From assembly GCA_034505495.1 (NCBI GenBank), contig JAPDQV010000022.1:1-55720 (forward strand): a DNA stretch of 55,720 nt, in the 5' to 3' direction. Source of the stretch: a candidate division KSB1 bacterium. GTDB taxonomy: Bacteria; Zhuqueibacterota; Zhuqueibacteria; Residuimicrobiales; Krinioviventaceae. The position numbers were made by a program, and so were the translations under genes. Within the stretch, counting starts at the first letter, position 1; the number at the start of each line of letters is the position of its first letter. This document shows positions 33,833 to 42,723 of this stretch, one piece after another. The notes beneath the pieces were generated by a model. The model had not been told where the DNA came from. It made no database searches and saw only the letters and a program-made list of their open reading frames with translations.

Positions 33833-35060
33833 AACGAATCGCCTTTACCGGATCCAATTTAGCCGCTCTTGCCGCCGGATAAACCGCCGCCGCATAAGTA
33901 ATGAGAATCGCCGCCGCCGAAATCATGACGAAATCGGTCCATTTCATCAAAATCGGCAGCCAGTCGATGATATAGATGTCATTAGGCAAGGAAAAAAAGC
34001 GGTACCGATATTGCGCCCAGCATAAAGCATAGCCGATAATGCAGCCGAGAACGGTCCCGACAATACCCACCAACAGACCCTCGAAAGTAAAGATGCGGCG
34101 AATGCCCGCGTTGGTGGCGCCCATCGCCTTGAGCACGCCGATCTCGCGCGTCTTTTCCATGGTCACCATGATCATCGTCGAAATGATGTTGAAAGCCGCC
34201 ACCATGATGATCAGGCTCAAAATGATAAAAGCCGCCCATTTTTCGATCTTCATCCAGGCAAACAGATTTTGATTAAGATCGAACCAGGTGAGAACCCGAT
34301 AGGGATAGCCCAGCTTTTCATTGAGCAGCGCTTCCACCACGGAAGCGTTTTCATAGTGGTCGAGCCGTATTCCGATGCCCGACACTTTAGTACCCATGCG
34401 AAAAAGCTTTTGCGCCGCTTCGTTGGAAATGTAGGCCATGTTGTCATCGAATTCGAACAGACCGGTCTCGAAATAGCCGGTGACCACGAACTGCATCATT
34501 TGCGGCATCTGATTGACGCGCGTCACGTCCTCGAAACTGGCAAGAATCACTTTGTCACCGACGCTGACCATGAGGCGATCGGCCAGGTTGAATCCCAGCA
34601 CAATACCCGGCAACGGCCGGCCTTCGTCAGTCTCCACCATGCCGACATCGAGGGCGCCGTATTTAATGCTCTTTTTGATTTCCGTGACGTTTTCCACCGT
34701 CTGCAGATCGATGCCGCGAATGATCAGTCCCGTAGTCTCGGTTTTCGAGCGAATCAGACCCTTTTTGTGGATGTAAGGCGTCATAGCGACGATGTGCGGC
34801 GTTCCCTTGATTCGCGCCATGATTGCCGCGGGGTCTTCGATGCCGCGGTCGTTAAAGGTCCGCACCTTGACGTGTGCATCCACGCCGATAAAGCGGGAAC
34901 GCACTTCCGATTCAAACCCGTTCATGACCGAGAGAACGATGATCAGTGCGGCAACGCCAATCGTCACACCGAGAATAGAGATGTAAGAAATCAGCGAAAT
35001 AAACCCTGTCTTGCGCTTGGAGCGCAAATAACGGAGGGCAATAAAGAGCTCGTAGGACAT
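33825..35060 (-). CDS. Lipoprotein-releasing ABC transporter permease LolC/LolE
   Basis: The 411-residue protein starts with the family opening YELFIALRYLRSKRKTGFISLIS, has one N-terminal membrane helix, a large periplasmic MacB-like domain (about 45-260) and three C-terminal helices (about 270-400, including a GVLKAMGATNAGI coupling segment). With LolD it should move outer-membrane lipoproteins off the inner membrane, so a Gram-negative envelope is implied. A single LolC/E-type permease beside lolD suggests a homodimeric transporter (LolF-like arrangement). It starts 15 bases after lysS. Confidence 0.93.
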   Translation of the reverse strand: MSYELFIALRYLRSKRKTGFISLISYISILGVTIGVAALIIVLSVMNGFESEVRSRFIGVDAHVKVRTFNDRGIEDPAAIMARIKGTPHIVAMTPYIHKKGLIRSKTETTGLIIRGIDLQTVENVTEIKKSIKYGALDVGMVETDEGRPLPGIVLGFNLADRLMVSVGDKVILASFEDVTRVNQMPQMMQFVVTGYFETGLFEFDDNMAYISNEAAQKLFRMGTKVSGIGIRLDHYENASVVEALLNEKLGYPYRVLTWFDLNQNLFAWMKIEKWAAFIILSLIIMVAAFNIISTMIMVTMEKTREIGVLKAMGATNAGIRRIFTFEGLLVGIVGTVLGCIIGYALCWAQYRYRFFSLPNDIYIIDWLPILMKWTDFVMISAAAILITYAAAVYPAARAAKLDPVKAIRYE

Positions 35061-35075
35061 GGATAAATTCTCGAT

Positions 35076-36584
35076 CTATTTTTCGGGTCGCATGGTCGGG
35101 AAAAAGATGACGTCGCGGATCGAGGGTTGATCGGTCAGCAGCATGACCAAGCGATCGATGCCCATGCCCAGACCGGCGGTGGGCGGCATGCCGTATTCCA
35201 GGGCGCGAATAAAATCTTCGTCCATGACCTGGGCTTCTTCGTCGCCGGCCTCGCGCAGCTTCATCTGCGCTTCGAACCGGCTGCGCTGATCAATGGGGTC
35301 GTTCAGCTCGCTGAACGAGTTGCCGATTTCGCGCCCGGCGACATACGGCTCGAATCTTTCTACCAGCCGCTCGTCGTTTCGATGCCGCTTGGCTAAAGGC
35401 GAAAGCTCGACGGGATAATCGCAAATAAACACAGGCTGGATGAGATGCGGCTCGACCTTTTCACTGAAAATCTCGTCGATGATCTTGCCCTCTCCCCAAA
35501 ACTCTTCGATCTCGACGTGCATCTCCTTGGCCGCGGCGGCCAACTGTTCGCGCGAGAGACCGTAGAGCTGCCTGCCGGTGTACTTTTCGATCGCTTCAAA
35601 GAGCGGCAAACGCGGCCAAGGACCGGCCAGGTCGATTTCATGTCCCTGATAAGAGATTTTCGTCGTTCCCAGCACTCTGTCGGCAATATGGTTCACCATG
35701 TCTTCCACCAAGTCCATCATAAAATGATAGTCCTGGTAAGCCACATAGAGCTCCATCATGGTGAACTCGGGGTTGTGGGTGCGGTCGATCCCTTCGTTGC
35801 GGAAATCTTTACTGATTTCATACACGCCGTCATAACCGCCGACAATCAGCCGCTTGAGGTAGAGCTCATCGGCGATGCGCATGTAAAGATCGATGTCCAG
35901 AGCGTTGTGATGGGTAATGAACGGTCTGGCGGTTGCGCCGCCGTAGATCGGCTGCAGTACCGGCGTTTCGACCTCGAGATAGCCGCGGGCGTCCAAATAA
36001 GCGCGCATGGCGGAAATGATTTTGGAGCGCTTGATGAACACCTCCATGACATGGCGATTGACGATCAAATCGACGTACCGCTGACGGTAGCGCGCCTCGG
36101 TGTCGGCAAAAGCGTCATAGACCACCTTGACGCCGTTTTCTTCTTTTTCCTTGACGATCGGCAGGGGGCGAAGGTTTTTCGTCAGCAGTTCCAGCTTTTT
36201 GACGACGACGGTGATTTCGCCGGTCGAGGTCTTCATAACCTCGCCCTCCACACCGATGATGTCACCGATATCCATCAGCTTGAAGAGGGTATATGCAGAA
36301 TCGCCGACCTGATCAGTGCGCACATAGATCTGCAGCCGCTCGCCGCCGTCCAACAAATGCGCAAAAGAAGCTTTTCCCATGCGTCGGATGGCGATCAACC
36401 GCCCGGCCACGGCTACACTTCGGCCTTCCATTTCCGCAAAATTGTGCAAAATTTCTGCCGCCCGATGCGTCCTCGCAAAACTGTAGGCAAACGGATTGAT
36501 CCCCATCTGACGAATCTGCGCCAGCTTTTCGCGCCGATTGCGCATGACCTCGTTCAGCTCGGCTGTATATTCCTCATGATTCAT
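35076..36584 (-). CDS. lysS: Lysine--tRNA ligase (class II)
   Basis: The 502-residue enzyme charges tRNA-Lys. An N-terminal OB-fold anticodon domain (about 55-160) is followed by the class II core with motif 2 [18 protein letters not shown] and motif 3 [12 protein letters not shown] near the C-terminus. It starts with AGGAG nine bases before ATG and lies 35 bases downstream of prfB, the same prfB-lysS order as in Escherichia coli. Confidence 0.97.
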   Translation of the reverse strand: MNHEEYTAELNEVMRNRREKLAQIRQMGINPFAYSFARTHRAAEILHNFAEMEGRSVAVAGRLIAIRRMGKASFAHLLDGGERLQIYVRTDQVGDSAYTLFKLMDIGDIIGVEGEVMKTSTGEITVVVKKLELLTKNLRPLPIVKEKEENGVKVVYDAFADTEARYRQRYVDLIVNRHVMEVFIKRSKIISAMRAYLDARGYLEVETPVLQPIYGGATARPFITHHNALDIDLYMRIADELYLKRLIVGGYDGVYEISKDFRNEGIDRTHNPEFTMMELYVAYQDYHFMMDLVEDMVNHIADRVLGTTKISYQGHEIDLAGPWPRLPLFEAIEKYTGRQLYGLSREQLAAAAKEMHVEIEEFWGEGKIIDEIFSEKVEPHLIQPVFICDYPVELSPLAKRHRNDERLVERFEPYVAGREIGNSFSELNDPIDQRSRFEAQMKLREAGDEEAQVMDEDFIRALEYGMPPTAGLGMGIDRLVMLLTDQPSIRDVIFFPTMRPEK

Positions 36585-36619
36585 GCCGTCGATCTCCTGT
36601 TCTGTTTAAGGTCGGCAGC

Positions 36620-37721
36620 TCATTCATGCTGCATCTGGATCAAATAGGCGTGGATGAACTCGTCCAGTTCGCCGTCCATAACTGCCTGTATGTCGCTCGT
36701 CTCATAGCCGGTACGATGATCCTTGACGAGGTTGTAAGGGTGAAAAACATAAGAGCGAATCTGATTTCCCCAGGCAATGTCCTTTTTGGTATTTTCCAGC
36801 TGCGCCTTTTTGGCCGCTTCCTCTTCCAATTTAAGCTGATAAAGCTTAGAAAGCAGCATTTTCATGGCCGCTTCTTTGTTGCGATGCTGCGACCGCTCGT
36901 TCTGACACTGCACGACGATGCCGGTCGGAATGTGCGTAATGCGGATGGCGGAGCTGGTCTTGTTGACGTGCTGCCCGCCGGCGCCGCTGGCGCGAAACGT
37001 GTCGATCCGCAGATCCTTTTCGTCGACATCGACTTCAATCGCATTTTCCACTTCGGGATAGACAAAGACCGAAGCGAAAGAGGTGTGTCGGCGACTGTTG
37101 GCATCGAACGGCGAGATACGTACCAGCCGGTGTACGCCCGCCTCGGCCTTTAAATAACCGTAAGCATAGGGGCCGGTCACTTCAATAGAAACGCTCTTGA
37201 TGCCGGCTTCCTCTCCGGCCTGAAAATCGAGAATTTCTTCTTTAAAACCGCGGCGCTCGATCCAACGCTGATACATGCGCATCAGCATCTGCGCCCAATC
37301 CTGCGATTCGGTGCCTCCCGCCCCAGGGTGTATGGTCAAAATGGCGTTTTTGGCATCCTCCGGCTTGCCGAGCATCTTGCGGAACTCGAGCGCCGAAAGC
37401 TCCTTTTCCCATCGCGCCACTTCCTGTCGGATTTCTTCACCGACCGCTTCATCCTTCTCCTCATCAGCCAGAAGCAACAAATCGCGGCATTCTTTCAAGC
37501 CGGAATCGATCTTTTTCCAGGCATCTACCCACTCGCGGCGTTCGGCGATTTCGCGCATCACCTTTTGCGCGCTTTCGTTGTCGTTCCAAAAATCGGGTTG
37601 ATGCGTGCGTTTCTCCAGCTCGGCAATTTCACTTTCCTTCTTATCGAGCTCAAAGGTGCCTCCGCAGCGTTTCCTGACGCTCGGTCAGCTCTTCAAGAGT
37701 CGTTTTAATATCCTCGAACAT
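36620..37721 (-). CDS. prfB: Peptide chain release factor 2, with programmed +1 frameshift
   Basis: The protein is read as 37721-37653 joined to 37651-36620. The ATG at 37721 has AGGAG upstream and opens a 23-codon frame ending CTT TGA; skipping base 37652 continues in the +1 frame for 343 codons, giving 366 residues, the usual RF2 length. The anticodon-like SPF tripeptide (RISPFDANSRR) and the catalytic GAGGQHVNK motif are present. RF2 recognises UGA and UAA, so low RF2 leaves the internal UGA unread long enough to shift frame, a self-regulating loop known from E. coli. It heads the operon with lysS, lolC/E and lolD. Confidence 0.97.
37650..37664 (-). promoter_or_regulatory. RF2 programmed frameshift site
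   Basis: The SD-like hexamer CGGAGG (37664-37659), a three-base spacer CAC, and CTT TGA (37655-37650) reproduce the layout of the E. coli site, with the same three-base spacing. Confidence 0.95.
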
Positions 37722-37749
37722 ATTTCTCCTTTTGAAATTAGGAACAATA

Positions 37750-37778
37750 AATATAGTCAAACATCAAGAAAGAATCAA
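37750..37778 (-). promoter_or_regulatory. Promoter of the prfB operon
   Basis: On the minus strand TTGATT (37778-37773) and TATATT (37755-37750) are 17 bases apart; transcription would start near 37743, about 22 bases before the prfB ATG. Confidence 0.72.
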
Positions 37779-37848
37779 GTCGTTAAAAACCATGTAAAAA
37801 CAAAGATTAGACCTCTGTCGGCCCCATGGGCATGCTGCAAGAACACAT

Positions 37849-37876
37849 TTGAAAACAAGGATTATTTTACTAAATT
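37849..37876 (+). promoter_or_regulatory. Candidate promoter of the penicillin-binding protein gene
   Basis: TTGAAA (37849-37854) and TAAATT (37871-37876) are 16 bases apart, with a leader of about 34 bases to the ATG at 37917. Confidence 0.5.
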
Positions 37877-37916
37877 TTATTTGCTAAAATGGATAATGAT
37901 CCTTTACAGGAATTCC

Positions 37917-40112
37917 ATGAACCGCAAAAATTCATTATTGAAAAACGCCAAGATGAAAAAAGTTTCCCTATCTTCGATTCAGCCGAAGCAAATCTACAAG
38001 TATTCGCTCTATGCGTTCGTTGCGTTTCTGCTTTTTGGGATCGCTTTGATTGCGTTCTTTTCGCAGGATCTGCCGTCGTTTTCCCAATTGGAAAACTATT
38101 CTCCCGAATTGGCCACCAAAGTCTATAGCGCCGACGGTAAATTGATTGATGAATTCTTTGCCCAACGACGCTTTTACACACCGCTTAAGGATATTCCTCC
38201 CGATTTGATCCATGCCGTTCTGGCGGTAGAGGATCATATTTTTTACCAGCATTGGGGCATGTCGCCAATGCGATTTGCCTATGTTACGGCGCGCTTTCTC
38301 TTTACCGGCAACCGTTCGCAGGGCGCCAGTACTCTGACGCAGCAGCTGGCCAGACGCCTCTATTTGACGCCGGAAAAGTCGGTCTCGCGTAAAATTAAAG
38401 AAATCATCACTGCGGTTCTGCTCGAGCGTACCTACACAAAAGACGAAATCCTCGAGATGTATATGAACCAAATGCAGTTCGGCTATTCGACGTACGGCGT
38501 CGAGTCGGCGGCGCGCTACTTTTTCAACAAGTCGGTCAAAGATTTAACGCTTTCCGAATGCGCCATGCTGGCCGGTGTGGTCCAGTTGCCGGGCGTGTAT
38601 AATCCCTACCGCAATTATGAGCGCACCAAAGAGCGCCGCAATCTGGTGCTCAAACGCATGCTCGAAGAAAAGTTTATTACACCGGAGCAGTTCAAGCAGG
38701 CGGTTGCCGAAGAGATCGTCCTCAAGGAACGCAACCTGGAACCGCCGATTGATGACGCTTCTTATTTTACCGAACATGTCCGTAGAATTCTTTATGAAAA
38801 ATACGGCTATGATATTTACGAATCCGGTTTGCGCATCTATACGACCTTGGATACGCGGGCGCAGGCGGCGGCCAACCGCGCTGTTCGGGCCCATTTACCG
38901 AATTATCAGCGCCGAGTGACGCGCGCCTATCGTAATCCTTCCCGCTTCAAGACCATCTGTCCTCCCAGCCTGCTGAAGGAAAAGAGTCTGGCGGAGATCA
39001 TAAAGGATCAGGCGTTGGTCGACTCGTTGATCAATGAACATTGCCGCGTTCAGGTCGCGTTCGTCGCCATCGATCCGCGCAACGGTCACATTCTGGCCAT
39101 GGTCGGCGGACGCAACTTTGAAGAGAGCGAATTCAACCGCGTGACCCAAGCACTGCGTCAGCCGGGTTCAAGCTTTAAGCCGATCCTTTACACGGCGGCG
39201 GTCGATAACGGACTGATGCCGTATTACACCAAACTCAATCAGCCAGTAACGGTGGAAAATGTGGACGGAGCCGGCGGACGCTGGACTCCGGTCAATTTCG
39301 ACGGCAGTGTCGGCGGACCGACCACTTTGCGCGAAGCGCTGCGCCGCTCGCTCAACCTCGTTTCAGTGCGACTGATTCGCGAAGACATTCCGCCCAAAAC
39401 GGTCATCCAGTACGCCCGCAATCTGGGCATTACCGCACCCTTGGAACCTTACGATGCCCTGGCGCTGGGCGCCAACGGCATCAAACCGATCGAAATGGTT
39501 TCGGCATACAGCGTCTTTGCCAATAAGGGCGTCTGGGTCGAGCCGATCGCCATCCTGCGCATCGAAGACCGATACGGAAACGTCATCGAGTCGTTTGAGG
39601 CGAAAAAGAAAGGGGTTTTGCGGGAAGAGACCGCTTACATTATGGCCAGCATGCTGCAGACGGTTGCAACAAAGGGCACCGGAGCCATGTCGCGCTCGGT
39701 TTACAAATTCTACCACCCGGCCGGCGGTAAAACCGGCACCACCAACCGCTACACCGATGCCTGGTACATCACCTTTACGCCGTTGCTCGCATCCGGTACA
39801 TGGGTAGGTCTCGATGATCCGGCCATGTCGCTCGGCGATCGTCAAACCGGCGCGGTGGTCGCGCTGCCGATCACTGCTTCGTTCATGCGCATGGCGGTGG
39901 ACACGCTGAACATTCCGCCGGTGCCGTTCGAGCGGCCTCCCGGCGTGGTCGACGTCACCATCTGCCTGGACTCGCAAAAGCTGGCGACCGAGCATTGCCC
40001 CAACGTCGTCACCGACCTCTGCGATGTTCGCTATATGCCCGGAGTCTGCACCCAACATGGCGAAGGCAAAGCGAAACAGAACTCTTCGCAAAGACGACGA
40101 ATAGGATTTTAG
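37917..40112 (+). CDS. Class A penicillin-binding protein (PBP1A-type)
   Basis: This bifunctional enzyme polymerises and cross-links peptidoglycan. I chose the ATG at 37917, five bases after AGGA, giving 731 residues; the open frame extends upstream over the prfB start without a gene. One membrane helix (about 30-50) precedes the glycosyltransferase-51 domain with E105 in EDHIFYQHWG and GASTLTQQLARRL, then the transpeptidase domain with S418-x-x-K421 (GSSFKP), a SLN motif (RRSLNLVS) and GGKTGTTN. A C-terminal segment holds four cysteines (after VVDVTICLDSQ), possibly two disulfides. It is divergent from the prfB operon. Confidence 0.95.
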   Translation: MNRKNSLLKNAKMKKVSLSSIQPKQIYKYSLYAFVAFLLFGIALIAFFSQDLPSFSQLENYSPELATKVYSADGKLIDEFFAQRRFYTPLKDIPPDLIHAVLAVEDHIFYQHWGMSPMRFAYVTARFLFTGNRSQGASTLTQQLARRLYLTPEKSVSRKIKEIITAVLLERTYTKDEILEMYMNQMQFGYSTYGVESAARYFFNKSVKDLTLSECAMLAGVVQLPGVYNPYRNYERTKERRNLVLKRMLEEKFITPEQFKQAVAEEIVLKERNLEPPIDDASYFTEHVRRILYEKYGYDIYESGLRIYTTLDTRAQAAANRAVRAHLPNYQRRVTRAYRNPSRFKTICPPSLLKEKSLAEIIKDQALVDSLINEHCRVQVAFVAIDPRNGHILAMVGGRNFEESEFNRVTQALRQPGSSFKPILYTAAVDNGLMPYYTKLNQPVTVENVDGAGGRWTPVNFDGSVGGPTTLREALRRSLNLVSVRLIREDIPPKTVIQYARNLGITAPLEPYDALALGANGIKPIEMVSAYSVFANKGVWVEPIAILRIEDRYGNVIESFEAKKKGVLREETAYIMASMLQTVATKGTGAMSRSVYKFYHPAGGKTGTTNRYTDAWYITFTPLLASGTWVGLDDPAMSLGDRQTGAVVALPITASFMRMAVDTLNIPPVPFERPPGVVDVTICLDSQKLATEHCPNVVTDLCDVRYMPGVCTQHGEGKAKQNSSQRRRIGF

Positions 40113-40181
40113 CTTTTCCTGATTCCAATTTGGCGTTTTGCAGATTCTGGTTATGCAGCGCATCTCCGTTTACAATTGGAA

Positions 40182-40209
40182 TTGATACGGATTATTCTTA
40201 TTTTAATTA
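40182..40209 (+). promoter_or_regulatory. Candidate promoter of pdxS
   Basis: TTGATA (40182-40187) and TAATTA (40204-40209) are 16 bases apart in an AT-rich stretch upstream of pdxS. The -10 match is modest. Confidence 0.35.
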
Positions 40210-40245
40210 ATAAAATGATAAATTTGACGTTATGAGGATAAATCC

Positions 40246-41130
40246 ATGAAAGATGCACATGATATGAAACTCAAGATCGGTTTGGCCGAAATGCTCAAAG
40301 GCGGCGTGATCATGGACGTGACGACGCCGGAGCAGGCCAAGATTGCCGAGGCGGCCGGCGCCGTTGCCGTGATGGCCTTGGAACGCATACCGGCCGATAT
40401 TCGCGCGCACGGCGGCGTGGCGCGCATGTCCGATCCGGCGGTGATCAAAGCGATTCAAAAGGCGGTGTCGATTCCCGTCATGGCCAAATGCCGCATCGGT
40501 CATTTTGCCGAAGCGCAGGTCCTCGAAGCGCTCGGCGTGGATTTCATCGATGAAAGCGAGGTGTTGACCCCGGCCGATGAAGAATATCATGTCGACAAGT
40601 GGAAATTCAAAGTGCCGTTTGTTTGCGGCTGCCGCAATCTGGGCGAGGCGCTACGCCGCATTGCCGAAGGAGCGGCCATGATCCGCACCAAAGGCGAAGC
40701 CGGAACCGGCAATATTGTCGAAGCGGTGCGCCATATGCGCGCCGTGCAGAGCGGCATTCGCCGCATCCAAACGTTGGGTGATGAAGAACTCGTAACCGAA
40801 GCCAAGAACCTCGGCGCGCCGGTGGAGCTGGTTCGCCAAGTCAAGGAGCTCGGCCGTCTGCCGGTGCCCAACTTTTCGGCGGGAGGCGTAGCCACTCCGG
40901 CCGACGCTTCGCTGATGCGTCAATTGGGCGCCGAAAGCGTATTTGTCGGCAGCGGCATTTTCAAGTCGTCCAATCCGGAAAAAATGGCGCAGGCCATCGT
41001 CACGGCCACCACGCACTATATGGATTTCGATCTCATTGCCCGCGTTTCCGAAGGGCTCGGCGAACCGATGCGCGGCATCGAAATCGACAAAATACCCGAA
41101 GCCGAACGCATGGCGGATCGCGGATGGTAA
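40246..41130 (+). CDS. pdxS: Pyridoxal 5'-phosphate synthase lyase subunit PdxS
   Basis: PdxS makes pyridoxal phosphate from ribose 5-phosphate, glyceraldehyde 3-phosphate and ammonia from PdxT. The 294-residue barrel keeps D24 (IMDV), K81 (MAKCRIGH) and K149 ([11 protein letters not shown]) at the same numbers as in Bacillus subtilis. The ATG follows GAGGA by seven bases. Its end overlaps the pdxT start by seven bases, as usual for this two-subunit enzyme. Confidence 0.98.
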   Translation: MKDAHDMKLKIGLAEMLKGGVIMDVTTPEQAKIAEAAGAVAVMALERIPADIRAHGGVARMSDPAVIKAIQKAVSIPVMAKCRIGHFAEAQVLEALGVDFIDESEVLTPADEEYHVDKWKFKVPFVCGCRNLGEALRRIAEGAAMIRTKGEAGTGNIVEAVRHMRAVQSGIRRIQTLGDEELVTEAKNLGAPVELVRQVKELGRLPVPNFSAGGVATPADASLMRQLGAESVFVGSGIFKSSNPEKMAQAIVTATTHYMDFDLIARVSEGLGEPMRGIEIDKIPEAERMADRGW

Positions 41131-41723
41131 AAATGGACGTTACAATCGGCGTGCTGGCGCTGCAGGGGGATTACGAGAAACATCTGCAAATGCTCCAACG
41201 CCTCGGATGCGGCGGACGGCTGGTTTATACAGCGGCGGATCTGCAGGCTTGCGACGGCCTCATCGTCCCCGGCGGCGAATCGACGACGCTCATTCTGCTC
41301 ATGAAAAAGCACGGCCTTTGGGAACCGATTCGCGACTTTGCACGCCGGCGCCCCTATTTCGGCACCTGCGCGGGCTGCATCGTCGCGGCGCGCAGCGTGC
41401 TCGGCCATGAGCAGGAATCGCTCGACCTGATTGACATTGCCGTGGAGCGCAATGCCTACGGTCGACAGGTCGATTCCTTCATCGACGAGGTGCAGATCGT
41501 CCTAAACGGCCAATATGGGGTCTGCGAGGGCGTCTTTATCCGCGCCCCCAAGATTCGCGCTTTGGGGGAAGGAGTGCAAACGCTCGGCAAACACGGCCGT
41601 GACGTCGTGTTGGCGCAGCAGAAGCATGTTCTCGTCTCCACGTTTCATCCGGAGCTGACGGACGATCCGACCATTCATCGCTATTTCCTTGATCTCGTGC
41701 AGCACCGCAAAGCAGCCGGTTGA
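41124..41723 (+). CDS. pdxT: Pyridoxal 5'-phosphate synthase glutaminase subunit PdxT
   Basis: PdxT hydrolyses glutamine and channels ammonia to PdxS. The 199-residue class I glutaminase has GGEST (50-54), the nucleophile C82 in FGTCAG, and H175/E177 in TFHPE. The start at 41124 overlaps pdxS; an ATG three codons later is also possible, with no clear ribosome site to decide. Confidence 0.97.
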   Translation: MVKMDVTIGVLALQGDYEKHLQMLQRLGCGGRLVYTAADLQACDGLIVPGGESTTLILLMKKHGLWEPIRDFARRRPYFGTCAGCIVAARSVLGHEQESLDLIDIAVERNAYGRQVDSFIDEVQIVLNGQYGVCEGVFIRAPKIRALGEGVQTLGKHGRDVVLAQQKHVLVSTFHPELTDDPTIHRYFLDLVQHRKAAG

Positions 41724-41746
41724 ACTGCCGGCGGTAAGGAAGAATT

Positions 41747-42688
41747 ATGTTTTTATTCGATGAGAGGGGCATCAAGTTGGAAGGCGTCGATTTCTGGCTG
41801 GATGCGCAGCGGGCGACGCCCTTTTCCTTCGTCTCGCACGGCCATTCCGATCACCTCAAGAACCACGCACAGATTTTGGCGACGCCGCCGACGATTCTTT
41901 TTCACGCCCTGCGCGCTCGTCAAAAAAAGGCCGTAGCGCTCGACTATCATCGCCCCTATTTCGTCGGTGATCTCAAGATCGAGCTGTATCCCTCCGGCCA
42001 TGTGTTGGGCGCCGCCATGATCCGCATCGAGCGCAATGGCCGCTCCCTGCTCTATACCGGCGACTTTAAAATCAAAGCAGGACTGACGGCGGAGCCGATC
42101 GTTATCCCCCGTGCCGACATTCTGATCATGGAATCGACCTTCGGCCATCCCGCTTTCACATTTTCCGAGGAGGGCGATCCTAAAGCCCAACTTTTGGATT
42201 TCATCGAAGAATGTATCCGCAAAAAAACGACGCCGGTGGTGATGGCCTACGGCCTCGGCAAGGCGCAGGAGGCAATGAAGCTGCTCGGCAGTGCCGGATA
42301 TGACGTTCGCGTACACCACGACGCTTGGCGGATCGCCCGCATTTATGAGCAGTTCGGCATCTCTTTTGAGGGATGCAGTCTCTGGCGGCACGAGCCGCTG
42401 AACGGCCGTCAGGTGTTGATCATTCCTCCCCACGCCGTGCGATTTCGGCGCGCCGCCGGTCTGCCGGTAAAGCGGCGCACCGTGCTGCTTTCCGGTTGGG
42501 CTAAGAGTCCGCTCGGCAACCGCTTCGGCGCGGATCACTGCATTCCCTTGAGCGATCACGCCGACTTTAACGAGTTGATTTTCTTTGTCCGACAGGTTCA
42601 ACCGCAAAAAATCTACACGCTGCACGGCTTTGAGGATTTTCCGCTTTACCTTCGCGACCTCGGATATGATGCAGAATATCTCTCATAA
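41747..42688 (+). CDS. Metallo-beta-lactamase-fold hydrolase, exonuclease/mRNA-processing-like
   Basis: The 313-residue protein has the metal-binding motif HGHSDH (H31, H33, D35, H36), SGHVLGA, LYTGDFK and a late PLSDHADF histidine. This pattern, with STFGHP after the third strand, matches beta-CASP-like nucleases annotated as ligase-associated DNA exonucleases or mRNA 3'-end processing factors, though no DNA ligase is nearby. It probably cuts DNA or RNA with two zinc ions. It starts 23 bases after pdxT and ends 35 bases before the JAMM-DinG gene, in an apparent operon with other nucleic-acid enzymes. Confidence 0.88.
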   Translation: MFLFDERGIKLEGVDFWLDAQRATPFSFVSHGHSDHLKNHAQILATPPTILFHALRARQKKAVALDYHRPYFVGDLKIELYPSGHVLGAAMIRIERNGRSLLYTGDFKIKAGLTAEPIVIPRADILIMESTFGHPAFTFSEEGDPKAQLLDFIEECIRKKTTPVVMAYGLGKAQEAMKLLGSAGYDVRVHHDAWRIARIYEQFGISFEGCSLWRHEPLNGRQVLIIPPHAVRFRRAAGLPVKRRTVLLSGWAKSPLGNRFGADHCIPLSDHADFNELIFFVRQVQPQKIYTLHGFEDFPLYLRDLGYDAEYLS

Positions 42689-42723
42689 CACCGCAACCAG
42701 GGGGTAAAGCACATTTCGGCAGA

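Noticed and set aside
35445..36647. Long open frame opposite lysS (400 codons)
   Set aside because: Antisense shadow of lysyl-tRNA synthetase with no domain or signal.
37605..37916. Upstream extension of the penicillin-binding protein frame
   Set aside because: It runs over the prfB start and both divergent promoters; the ATG at 37917 has a proper ribosome site.
40122..40182. Nine-base inverted repeat ATTCCAATT/AATTGGAAT upstream of pdxS as a riboswitch
   Set aside because: The arms are 43 bases apart with no further structure that I can see; chance or a weak terminator of the preceding gene is as likely.
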